Assembly: GCA_028276125.1 (NCBI GenBank)
Contig: JAPYWY010000042.1
Location: 1-9,655 of the forward strand
From: Pseudothermotoga sp.
GTDB lineage: Bacteria; Thermotogota; Thermotogae; Thermotogales; DSM-5069
DNA: 9,655 nt
Direction: 5' to 3'
In this document: one piece after another, positions 1 to 5,919 of the stretch
How positions within the stretch are numbered: position 1 is the first letter of the stretch
Layout: each line of letters starts with the position of its first letter
Notes under the pieces: generated by a model
The model's input: only the letters and a program-made list of their open reading frames with translations
Told to the model about the DNA's origin: nothing
Databases searched by the model: none
Made by a program: the position numbers and the translations under genes

Positions 1-191
1 TCCTCTTCGAAGACGTCGTTCACCAGTCCCAAACCTTTATGATACTTGATCTTCTCTCCGTCAGTCACTGCTATACCCGCACTTTCTTGGCCTCTGTGTT
101 GGAGGGCGATGAGACCGTAATAGACGTTTCTGGCAATGTTCGGGTCGGGTTTTGGAGAAAAGATTCCGAACAGTCCACACGATTCCTTCAT
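1..191 (-). CDS. purF: PurF, amidophosphoribosyltransferase (N-terminal part; runs off the left edge)
   Basis: Catalyses the first committed step of purine synthesis: PRPP plus glutamine gives 5-phosphoribosylamine. Only about 63 N-terminal residues are in the window. They begin MKESCGLFGIF and include the family hallmark LIALQHRGQESAGI, which is part of the Ntn-hydrolase glutaminase domain. Cys5 is the expected nucleophile, exposed in the family by removal of a short propeptide. The start ATG at 189-191 overlaps the purL stop in an ATGA arrangement and follows GGTGA at a suitable distance, so translation is probably coupled to purL. The phosphoribosyltransferase domain lies outside the window, so completeness cannot be judged. 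Identification is very secure. Confidence 0.95.
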   Translation of the reverse strand, partial: MKESCGLFGIFSPKPDPNIARNVYYGLIALQHRGQESAGIAVTDGEKIKYHKGLGLVNDVFEE

Positions 192-2365
192 TGGTTCACC
201 AGCCTTTGCAAGGAAGACTCATAGACCTCTTTGATCTTCCTCACCGGTTGATCGATGAGCTTTCTTCCGTTCAGTTTTACGACGAGTCTGTCACCCGTGA
301 CCCTTCCGAGGACCGCTATGGGGACGTTTTCGTTTTTGGCGAGCTGGATCAATCGCTCGAGGTTCTCTTCGACCAAGCTGACGAGTATCCGTGATTGTCC
401 CTCACCGAACAACAGAAAATCAGCTCGAGAATCGTTCCACAGTTCGCACACCGCTCCAATGCCTCCAAAGATGCAACATTCGGCGAGACCGACTGCGAGG
501 CCGCCTTCGGACAGATCGTGCGCAGAATTCAACAACCCATCTTTGATCGCGTTCAAGCAACATCGTTGAACTCTCTTTTCGAGCTCGAGATCGATCTTTG
601 GAGGGAGCACGTGCTCGATCTTGTGTATCAGCCTCGTGTACTCACACAAACGCTGATCGTCAGACATAGGTCCGAGAAGGACTATGACGTCGCCCGGATT
701 TTTGAAACTTGCAGAGCAGATTCTCGATGCATCCTCTATGAGTCCTACCATGCCGACGATCGGTGTGGGATGAACTCTGCTCGCTTCCGTTTCGTTGTAG
801 AAGCTCACATTGCCACTCACCACAGGAATATTGAGTGCTGTGGCTGCATCTCTCATTCCATTGATCGTCATTTCGAACTGGTAAGCAACCTGTGGTTTGT
901 CAGGATCACCGAAATTCAAGCAGTCCGTCAAAGCCAATGGTTCGGCACCCACAACGATCAGATTCCGCGCAGCTTCGCACACGGCTATCTGTGCACCGAC
1001 GTAGGGATCCACAGAACAGTAGAACGGGTTGCAGTCTGCCGTCATCGCCAAGGCTTTGCTCGTCCCCTTTATTCTCAACACCGCTGCGTCGTGTCCAGGT
1101 CTGACAACGGTGTCGATTCCAACCATGTGATCGTACTGTTCGAAGACGTATCTCTTACTGCATATGTTTGGACTTGCGAGAAGCTCGAGAAAGACTTCTT
1201 CAAGGTTTCTCGGCATCGGTAGTTCAACGCATGAAGGACTTAGAAGCACCGGGGTGGGATCGAGTTCGACCAAAGGAGCCTGCGTGAGAAGCGCCGCAGG
1301 AATTTGCGCAACGATCTTTCCATCGTACAGGGCTGTGAAGAAACCATCATCTGTCACTTCGCCTATCCTTGCGGCCCTCAGACCCCATTTTTTGAAGATG
1401 GATTCGACCCTTTCCTCTTCTCCTCTTTCAACCACCAGGAGCATCCTCTCCTGCGACTCGGATAGGAGTATCTCAACTGGTGACATGCCCTTCTCCCGAA
1501 CCGAGACACGTGAGAGATCTATCCGGACCCCTTTGTTGACCTTTGCTGCGATCTCCGAGCAAGCGGAGGTCAAACCGGCCGCACCCAGATCTTGTATCGT
1601 AAGAACTGTATCGAGATTGGCTGCTTCAACGCAGGCTTCTATGAGGAGTTTTTCCATGAAAGGATCAGCTATTTGAACGCAAGGCCTTTTACTCTCGCTC
1701 TCCTCCGACAAAGTTTCGGAAGCGAAACTGGCACCGCCTATTCCGTCCCGACCGGTGAGCGATCCAACGAGCAACAAAGAGGCGCCGGATTTGACAGCTT
1801 TGGAGAACTTCAGATGTCTCTGCTCAGCCAGACCCACACACATAACGTTTACGAGTGGATTTTGTGTGTAACATGGATGAAAGTAGATCTCGCCGGCGAT
1901 TGTTGGGACACCTATGCAGTTGCCGTAGAACGAGATACCCGAGACGACTCCACTGAACAAATACTTGACCCGCGGTTCAGACAGATCGCCGAACCTCAGC
2001 GAATCGAGCAAAGCTATGGGACGTGCGCCCATCGCAAGCACGTCTCTCACGATACCACCAACGCCAGTCGCCGCACCGTGGAAAGGTTCAACAGCCGAAG
2101 GGTGGTTGTGACTCTCCATTTTGAACACGACCGCCAAGCCATCACCTATGTCCACGACGCCGGCGTTTTCTCCGGGTCCTTGAATCACTCTTGGTCCTTT
2201 CGTTGGCAACCTGCGCAGGGAAGACTTCGAGTGCTTGTAACTGCAGTGTTCAGACCACATCACGGAGATCATCGCTATCTCGACGTCGTTCGGTTCTCTC
2301 GCAAGTGTTTCCAGGATGTGCTGATACTCTTTCTGACTGAGACCGTAATCTTCAATTCGCCTCAT
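188..2365 (-). CDS. purL: PurL, phosphoribosylformylglycinamidine synthase, small-type synthetase subunit
   Basis: The ATP-dependent synthetase that turns FGAR into FGAM, working with PurQ (glutaminase) and PurS in a cytoplasmic complex. The product is 725 residues. Visible motifs are WSEHCSYKHSK near residues 37-47 (His40 is the likely catalytic His), MESHNHPSAVEPF near 83-95 with the following GATGVGG-type loop, IQDLGAAGL in the first half, and a second PurM-like half with RPGHDAAV, a CLNFGDP motif and VVSGNVSFYNET. I chose the ATG at 2363-2365 over an upstream in-frame TTG because GGAGG sits 7 bases before it and the protein then starts MRRIEDYG. The start lies inside the end of purQ (14-base overlap) and the stop overlaps the purF start. 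The length is near that of Bacillus PurL (about 740) and clearly longer than the roughly 600-residue Thermotoga maritima enzyme (recalled, not searched). Confidence 0.97.
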   Translation of the reverse strand: MRRIEDYGLSQKEYQHILETLAREPNDVEIAMISVMWSEHCSYKHSKSSLRRLPTKGPRVIQGPGENAGVVDIGDGLAVVFKMESHNHPSAVEPFHGAATGVGGIVRDVLAMGARPIALLDSLRFGDLSEPRVKYLFSGVVSGISFYGNCIGVPTIAGEIYFHPCYTQNPLVNVMCVGLAEQRHLKFSKAVKSGASLLLVGSLTGRDGIGGASFASETLSEESESKRPCVQIADPFMEKLLIEACVEAANLDTVLTIQDLGAAGLTSACSEIAAKVNKGVRIDLSRVSVREKGMSPVEILLSESQERMLLVVERGEEERVESIFKKWGLRAARIGEVTDDGFFTALYDGKIVAQIPAALLTQAPLVELDPTPVLLSPSCVELPMPRNLEEVFLELLASPNICSKRYVFEQYDHMVGIDTVVRPGHDAAVLRIKGTSKALAMTADCNPFYCSVDPYVGAQIAVCEAARNLIVVGAEPLALTDCLNFGDPDKPQVAYQFEMTINGMRDAATALNIPVVSGNVSFYNETEASRVHPTPIVGMVGLIEDASRICSASFKNPGDVIVLLGPMSDDQRLCEYTRLIHKIEHVLPPKIDLELEKRVQRCCLNAIKDGLLNSAHDLSEGGLAVGLAECCIFGGIGAVCELWNDSRADFLLFGEGQSRILVSLVEENLERLIQLAKNENVPIAVLGRVTGDRLVVKLNGRKLIDQPVRKIKEVYESSLQRLVNQ

Positions 2366-3056
2366 GTTCTTGCCTCCGAACAAAGTAAGTGATTAGGGAT
2401 TCGAAGATTTTCCTACCGTCCGTGTTCCCAAGGATTTCCTCACAGCACCTTTCGGGATGTGGCATCAAACCGAGAACGTTACCTCTCTCGTTTGTCATTC
2501 CCGCTATGTTCAAGAAAGAACCGTTGGGATTGGAGTCCTCGGTCACATTCCCGCGCTCATCGCAGTACTGAAAAACTATTTGATCCTCCTTCAATTCGTC
2601 CTTGGAAACGAAGTATCGACCTTCGCCGTGCGCTATGGGCATGCGCAGGACCTGCCCTCGTTCAAGCAAACAGGTGAATGGTGTTGCGTTGTTGACAACC
2701 TTGATATGAACGTCCTTGCATACGAACTTCAGATTCTTGTTTCTCAAAAGAGCACCGGGTAAGAGTTTGCTCTCGGTCAGTATTTGAAAGCCGTTGCATA
2801 TACCCAGGACGAACTTTCCACGGTTCGCTGCCTCTCGAACGCTCTCCATAACTGGAGAGAAGCGTGCGATGGCACCAGCGCGAAGGTAATCTCCGAAGGA
2901 AAAGCCACCTGGAAGAACTATCAGATCGAACTCGTTTGGGGGGAACGTATCTCCATGAAACACGTAGTGACAATCGAGGCCAAAAACATTCTTCAGAACG
3001 TGAAATGCATCTCGGTCGCAGTTGGAGCCGGGAAAAACCACAACGGCGCACCTCAT
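2352..3056 (-). CDS. purQ: PurQ, FGAM synthase glutaminase subunit
   Basis: Class I glutamine amidotransferase that supplies ammonia to PurL. The product is 234 residues. It opens with VVVFPGSNCDRD, carries LPGGFSFGDYLRAGAIA near 48-64, the nucleophile Cys87 in GICNGFQ, and the remaining triad His200 and Glu202 in MPHPER. The ATG at 3054-3056 is chosen because GGAGG lies 7 bases upstream and the chain then begins at the usual family start. A longer in-frame reading, 22 residues upstream, would run into purS and adds nothing conserved. It overlaps the purS stop by ATGA, and its 3' end carries the ribosome binding site and start of purL. Nothing is missing relative to the family. Confidence 0.97.
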   Translation of the reverse strand: MRCAVVVFPGSNCDRDAFHVLKNVFGLDCHYVFHGDTFPPNEFDLIVLPGGFSFGDYLRAGAIARFSPVMESVREAANRGKFVLGICNGFQILTESKLLPGALLRNKNLKFVCKDVHIKVVNNATPFTCLLERGQVLRMPIAHGEGRYFVSKDELKEDQIVFQYCDERGNVTEDSNPNGSFLNIAGMTNERGNVLGLMPHPERCCEEILGNTDGRKIFESLITYFVRRQEHEAN

Positions 3057-3307
3057 GAGACTTCCTCCACATCCAACAGTTGGTAGGTCTCGATGATCGG
3101 ATTCGCCAACAGTTTCTCGCACATTGCCTTTGTTCTTTCCTTCACCTGCGATTCGTCCTCAGCATCGAGAACGATCTCGATCAACTTTCCCAATCGGACC
3201 TCTTTCACTTTCTCGAAGCCAAGCTTTTCGAGAGCACCTTTCACCGTTTGACCCTGTGGATCGAACACGCCTTCTTTTGGGAGTATCTGTACTCTCACTC
3301 TGTACAT
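3053..3307 (-). CDS. purS: PurS, FGAM synthase small subunit
   Basis: Small structural subunit of the PurS-PurL-PurQ complex, thought to help dock the glutaminase on the synthetase. The product is 84 residues, the normal family size. It starts MYRVRVQILPKEGVFDPQGQTV and contains the core GALEKLGFEKVKEVRLGKLIEI, then a C-terminal NPIIETYQL strand. The ATG at 3305-3307 lies 5 bases after the purC stop with a GGTGAGG-like ribosome binding site over the purC end. Its stop overlaps the purQ start by 4 bases. The presence of purS agrees with the small-type PurL next to it. Secure by sequence and by context. Confidence 0.95.
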   Translation of the reverse strand: MYRVRVQILPKEGVFDPQGQTVKGALEKLGFEKVKEVRLGKLIEIVLDAEDESQVKERTKAMCEKLLANPIIETYQLLDVEEVS

Positions 3308-3312
3308 CTTCC

Positions 3313-4017
3313 TCACCCGCAAACGCGCTTGTAAATTTCCCAGTAAGCCTCTTCGACGTTTCCAAGATCCCTTCTGAATCTGTCTTTGTCGAGTTTTTCT
3401 TTGGTGGAAGCATCCCAGAAACGACATGTGTCAGGAGAAATCTCGTCGGCCAAAAGGATTCGATCGTGGTGCCTACCGAATTCCAGTTTGAAATCGACCA
3501 AAACGATGTTCTTCTCCGCGAGGAACTTTTTGAGAACTTCGTTGACCTTCAAAGCGATCTCTTCGATCTGCTTGAGTTCATCTTCGCTCGCCAGCTCCAT
3601 GGCCAACGCGTGGTGATGGTTGATCATCGGATCGCCGAGCGCATCGTTCTTGTAGCTGAATTCCAGAACCGTTCTTTTCAAGACAGTACCTTCCTGCAGC
3701 CCCAACCTCTTCGACAAGCTACCCGCAGCTATGTTTCGAACGATGACTTCGATCGGTATTATCTTCACAGCTTTGACGAGCATCTCTCTGTCACTCAAGA
3801 GTTCAACGAAATGCGTTCTCACACCGTTTTCCTCCAACAGCTGGAAGAACGTGGCCGAGATCTTGTTGTTCAACATGCCCTTGTTCTGTATCACGCCACG
3901 CTTTTTGCCATCGAAAGCGGTTGCATCGTCTTTGTACTCGATCACCAAGTAGTCCTCGCTGTCAGTTCTGTAAACCCTTTTGGCCTTCCCTTCATAAATC
4001 ATTTCGAGTTTTTCCAT
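3313..4017 (-). CDS. purC: PurC, SAICAR synthetase
   Basis: Joins aspartate to CAIR with ATP, giving SAICAR. This is the step directly after PurE. The product is 234 residues, the usual bacterial size. Visible features are the nucleotide loop YEGKAKRVY near 8-16, VIVRNIAAGS near 91-100, and the family signature LADEISPDTCRFWD near 189-202. The start ATG at 4015-4017 follows GGAGG with an 8-base spacer. The gene begins 15 bases after the end of the shifted purE frame and ends 5 bases before purS. The gene is intact, unlike the purE just upstream of it. Confidence 0.97.
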   Translation of the reverse strand: MEKLEMIYEGKAKRVYRTDSEDYLVIEYKDDATAFDGKKRGVIQNKGMLNNKISATFFQLLEENGVRTHFVELLSDREMLVKAVKIIPIEVIVRNIAAGSLSKRLGLQEGTVLKRTVLEFSYKNDALGDPMINHHHALAMELASEDELKQIEEIALKVNEVLKKFLAEKNIVLVDFKLEFGRHHDRILLADEISPDTCRFWDASTKEKLDKDRFRRDLGNVEEAYWEIYKRVCG

Positions 4018-4032
4018 GCGCTTATCCTCCCC

Positions 4033-4498
4033 TCAAAGATCTCTCTTGCATGCCCATTTCTTGAGCGATTCACGGTGCGAGAGAAGTCTCTGCTTGAGAT
4101 CGGCATTCTTCAATGGCAAAATCGACACCGCAAACAACGCGGCGTTCTTGGCACCATCTATCGCCGTGCACGCGGCCAGGAACATTGGTCGGCATCTGAA
4201 CGATGGAGAGTAAGGCATCCAACCCGTTCAGAGAGACGTTAAGGGGCAGGCCTATAACCGCTAAAGTGGTGTTCGCAGGGATCACTCCAGGAAGGTGCGA
4301 GGCTTTAGTTGCCATGGCTATTATCACGGAAAAATCGTTCTTTTCTGCGTCTTTCGCGAACTGAATCGTTTCGAATGGGTTCCTGTGGGCGGAAAGAACG
4401 TGAACCTCGTAGGGCACTCCAAACTGGGCCAGAACTTCTGCCGCGGCTTTGGCATGAGTCAGATCCGTTTCACTGCCTACCAGTATCGCCTCTTTCAA
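4033..4498 (-). pseudogene. purE: PurE, N5-CAIR mutase / AIR carboxylase, interrupted by a frameshift
   Basis: PurE makes CAIR, the PurC substrate. The first 107 codons from a TTG start at 4496-4498 (GGAGG 8 bases upstream) read GSETD at 8-12, SAHR at 36-39, SHLPG, and NGLDALLSIVQMPTNVP at 91-107. The frame then leaves the family and would end at 4070. In the next frame the missing C-terminus appears at once: AACTAIDGAKNAALFA and a final helix ending at 4033. Dropping one base in 4174-4180 restores P-AACT-AID, the same spacing as my recollection of Thermotoga maritima PurE (P-VATV-AIN), giving about 154 residues. The family loop GAGGAAHLPG is MATKASHLPG here, with three glycines lost. The break may be a sequencing error, a true lesion, or recoding; there is no classical slippery site. 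I call it a pseudogene only because the frame is broken as given. Confidence 0.8.
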
Positions 4499-4513
4499 AC
4501 AATTCACCTCCAT

Positions 4514-4549
4514 AAAAACAAAAATCCGGTAGGCCTTGGTCTCTACCGG
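4514..4549 (-). terminator. Riboswitch-controlled intrinsic terminator in the pur leader
   Basis: On the minus strand CCGGTAG (4543-4549) and CTACCGG (4526-4532) form a 7-bp perfect stem with a 10-base loop, followed by ATTTTTGTTTTT. The 5' arm and the adjacent loop bases (CCGGTAGAGACC, 4538-4549) are perfectly complementary to GGTCTCTACCGG in the aptamer (4591-4602). This gives a classic mutually exclusive antiterminator. The purE ribosome binding site follows only a few bases after the T-run. Confidence 0.9.
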
Positions 4550-4560
4550 TAAAGAAATGA

Positions 4561-4634
4561 GCCCTTGTAGCCAGGACAGTTTACGGCTGTCCGGTAGAGA
4601 CCCCCGAGCCATATTCCCGGGGTTATACAAGGGC
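4561..4634 (-). promoter_or_regulatory. Purine riboswitch aptamer, guanine/hypoxanthine class
   Basis: A 9-bp P1 stem (GCCCTTGTA with TACAAGGGC) closes a three-way junction. P2 has a loop containing AATATGG, J2/3 is TCTCTACC, and P3 has the loop CCGTAAA. These match the purine riboswitch consensus closely. The specificity base in J3/1 (position 74 in xpt numbering) is C, at 4570, which by the known rule selects guanine or hypoxanthine rather than adenine. The usual U25-A45 pair is C-G, and A19-U77 is G-C, consistent with structure-preserving changes. Two deviations are visible: base 73 is G where A is usual, and one extra U sits at the base of P3. With the downstream terminator it should be an OFF switch for purECSQLF. 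Confidence 0.93.
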
Positions 4635-4671
4635 CTTCCCCTGTGGGAGGGAATATTCACTTTACATTAGC

Positions 4672-4699
4672 ATTTTACCACGGCTCGCGGGGATGTGAA
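4672..4699 (-). promoter_or_regulatory. Probable promoter of the pur operon
   Basis: On the minus strand TTCACA (4694-4699), a 16-base spacer, then TAAAAT (4672-4677) preceded by TGG, which is an extended -10. Transcription would start near 4665, about 30 bases before the riboswitch P1 stem. It lies directly after the terminator of the upstream minus-strand transcript. Assigned by consensus only. Confidence 0.65.
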
Positions 4700-4775
4700 C
4701 GCGGGATGTGTTGAGACACTGTTACAACGAGTTGGATCGCAGGATCACTCAGCTGTGGTGTGTTCTGTAACAAAG

Positions 4776-4934
4776 CAAAAAAGCCCCATTGCTGGGGCTG
4801 GAATTGCGCATTCAGCTTTCTTTCGTTTACCTCAGTGTTCAAATCTTCCACCTCTCGTTCCCTTCGTGAGGTCTTCCTCAAACCTTGTGATATCGAAACC
4901 TCTGTACGCTTCACACAATGCATGCGGGGGAGCA
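4776..4934 (-). ncRNA. Candidate structured small RNA, family not recognised
   Basis: The region has no convincing protein gene but ends, on the minus strand, in a strong intrinsic terminator. A transcript starting just after a -10-like TATACT (4940-4945) would be about 160 bases. Hairpin A spans 4885-4918: UUGUG/CACAA and GAAGC/GUUUC around an 8-base loop; one pair is G-U only on the minus strand, which favours this strand. Hairpin B spans 4850-4872: ACCUC-A-CG with CG-A-GAGGU around AAGGGAA. It does not match RNase P, SRP RNA or tmRNA motifs that I can recall. 6S RNA is possible, since 6S genes sit near purine genes in some bacteria, but I could not build a convincing long hairpin with a central bubble. 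No clear -35 supports the assumed start, and TTGAGC-17-TCTAAT further upstream is an alternative. It could also be the end of a longer leader or a decayed gene. Confidence 0.4.
4777..4799 (-). terminator. Intrinsic terminator upstream of the pur promoter
   Basis: On the minus strand AGCCCCA / TGGGGCT gives a 7-bp stem with a 4-base loop and six T residues. There is no T-run on the plus strand, so it acts on minus-strand transcription. No protein gene on that strand ends nearby, which points to a non-coding transcript. It also insulates the pur promoter about 75 bases downstream. Confidence 0.85.
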
Positions 4935-5184
4935 CAAAAAGTATATTCTGTTTTGTTCAGACAAATGATCCAACGGATTAGACCTATACCAATTGAAATG
5001 CTCAACTGTGACACGATGGCATCTCTCGAGGAGCGCTCCCCATATACCTATATACGAACTTGACCATTGATGAAACTTCACCAAATTGTTTCCAGAAGAT
5101 CAACGCGGAAGCGGAAGTTCTGTAACTCTCGCTTCAATTTGCCGTGCACAGTCTCGTTCTAAGATCCGGTTTGGAGGTGTGCGA
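4935..5184. other. Intergenic stretch upstream of bioY, no gene seen
   Basis: No reading frame here has a ribosome binding site and protein-like content. The region has AT-rich patches with -10-like motifs on both strands (for example TATATA near 5048-5056), a 10-base palindrome GGAGCGCTCC at 5030-5039, and a TTGACC at 5060-5065 without a good -10 partner. A promoter for bioY must lie in or near this stretch, but I cannot place it with confidence. Confidence 0.5.
5108..5135 (+). repeat. Imperfect dyad in the bioY leader, possible operator or RNA hairpin
   Basis: GAAGCG (5108-5113) pairs with CGCTTC (5130-5135). The stem continues through a G-U pair, one A-C mismatch and AGTT/AACT to a CTGT loop. 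It ends 49 bases before the bioY start. It is not followed by a T-run, so it is not a terminator. It could be a binding site for a repressor of bioY or a folded part of the leader. It does not match the BirA operator that I know (TTGTAAACC with its inverted copy). Confidence 0.45.
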
Positions 5185-5739
5185 ATGCTCGAAAAGTCGT
5201 TGGAAGGAAAGAGTTCGGTCGTAAAGGTCTTGATTGCGCTGGGGTTCTCAGTCTTGACAGGCGTGGCAGCACAGATCAGGATACCACTTTTCTTCACACC
5301 TGTTCCGATCACCGGGCAAACTTTCGTAGTTCTCCTCACACCGTTTCTCATAGGACCTTGGTCGGTGCTGAGTCAAACACTGTATGTGGCGTTAGGTGTT
5401 GCAGGTCTTCCGTGGTTCAGCGGTTGGAAGGCCGGCATGAGCGTCCTGTTGGGACCCACGGGTGGTTATCTGGTTGGCTTCGTACTCGCTTCAGCATTTC
5501 TCTCAAAATTCAGGGCCAAATCTTTCATGGGAAAAATAGCTTCTCTGATCCTCGCCAACTTTTTGATCATACACGGTCTGGGCCTGATTCAATTGACACT
5601 TTGGTTCTACGCGAGAGGCTCTAACCCAGACCTGTGGAAGCTGCTTTCCATGTCTTTCCTTCCGTTCGTACCAGGCGATTTGGTGAAGATTTTCTTGCTA
5701 TCCTCAATCGTTACAAGATCCCGCTCTACGAAAGAGTGA
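5185..5739 (+). CDS. bioY: BioY, biotin-binding S component of an ECF transporter
   Basis: Membrane protein that binds biotin and takes it up with a shared ECF energising module (AAA'T). The product is 184 residues, the normal BioY size. It is hydrophobic with about six likely membrane segments. Family signatures are TPVPITGQTFVVLLTPFLIG near 38-57, GVAGLPWFSGWKAGMSVLLGPTGGYLVGF from 71 to 99, and PGDLVK near 163-168. The ATG at 5185 follows GGAGGTG with a 6-base spacer. An earlier in-frame TTG at 5086 would add 33 residues without membrane or family character. No bioM, bioN or biotin synthesis gene is adjacent, so it probably uses a housekeeping ECF module encoded elsewhere. A dyad in the leader may serve regulation. 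Its stop lies inside a hairpin shared with the convergent rubredoxin gene. Confidence 0.93.
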   Translation: MLEKSLEGKSSVVKVLIALGFSVLTGVAAQIRIPLFFTPVPITGQTFVVLLTPFLIGPWSVLSQTLYVALGVAGLPWFSGWKAGMSVLLGPTGGYLVGFVLASAFLSKFRAKSFMGKIASLILANFLIIHGLGLIQLTLWFYARGSNPDLWKLLSMSFLPFVPGDLVKIFLLSSIVTRSRSTKE

Positions 5740-5762
5740 ACCCCTACGTGGGGTTCACTCTT
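5732..5762. terminator. Perfect hairpin shared by the ends of bioY and rubredoxin
   Basis: AAGAGTGAACCCC (5732-5744) and GGGGTTCACTCTT (5750-5762) form a 13-bp perfect stem with a 5-base loop. The bioY stop (5737-5739) is in the left arm and the rubredoxin stop (5755-5757) is in the right arm. Both strands would make the same hairpin. The tails are only weakly T-rich (CTCTT), so termination is plausible but not certain; it may also protect the 3' ends. Confidence 0.65.
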
Positions 5763-5919
5763 CGATGGGTTCAAAGTCTTCCTTAGGTGCACCACACACT
5801 GGACAGACCCAATCTTCGGGAACATCGTCGAAGGGCGTACCGGGCGCGATGTCGTTGTCTGGATCACCTTCAGCAGGGTCGTAAACGTAACCACAGATGA
5901 TGCATCTGTACTTCTGCAT
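5755..5919 (-). CDS. Rubredoxin
   Basis: Small one-iron electron carrier of the cytoplasm, 54 residues. The two CxxC knuckles are Cys6-IIC-Cys9 (YRCIICGYVYDP) and Cys39-PVC-Cys42 (WVCPVCGAPK), which bind the iron. GDPDNDIAPGTPFDDVPEDW in between is the standard rubredoxin middle. The ATG at 5917-5919 follows GGAGG at 7 bases. In anaerobic thermophiles rubredoxin typically passes electrons to oxygen- or superoxide-detoxifying enzymes such as flavodiiron protein or rubrerythrin. No such partner is in the window, so its partner here is unknown. It stands alone, convergent with bioY and divergent from the phosphodiesterase gene. Confidence 0.97.
   Translation of the reverse strand: MQKYRCIICGYVYDPAEGDPDNDIAPGTPFDDVPEDWVCPVCGAPKEDFEPIEE

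Noticed and set aside
395..1222. Long plus-strand open frames opposite purL, purC and other genes
   Set aside because: They are antisense to well-supported genes, lack ribosome binding sites and family motifs, and reflect the codon bias of the real strand.
4511..4513. ATG just after the terminator as the purE start
   Set aside because: It overlaps the ribosome binding site GGAGG itself. The TTG at 4496-4498 is correctly spaced and gives the family N-terminus.
4720..4772. Inverted TGTTACA / TGTAACA copies flanking 4727-4765, as a possible operator
   Set aside because: Short, 39 bases apart, one copy partly lies against the terminator tail, and there is no second example in the window.
4776..4934. 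Identification of the candidate RNA as SRP RNA, RNase P RNA or tmRNA
   Set aside because: The conserved SRP tetraloop and asymmetric loop, the RNase P core and the tmRNA ends are not present.
4675..4935. 86-codon minus-strand open frame upstream of the pur promoter
   Set aside because: It runs through the strong terminator and the pur promoter, has no ribosome binding site, and its sequence is not protein-like.
4926..5041. GGGGGAGC and GCTCCCC as a long-range helix
   Set aside because: Seven bases over more than 100 bases, expected by chance; nothing else supports it.
5086..5184. Extended BioY N-terminus from the upstream TTG
   Set aside because: The extra residues are not conserved, and a strong ribosome binding site sits right before the ATG at 5185.
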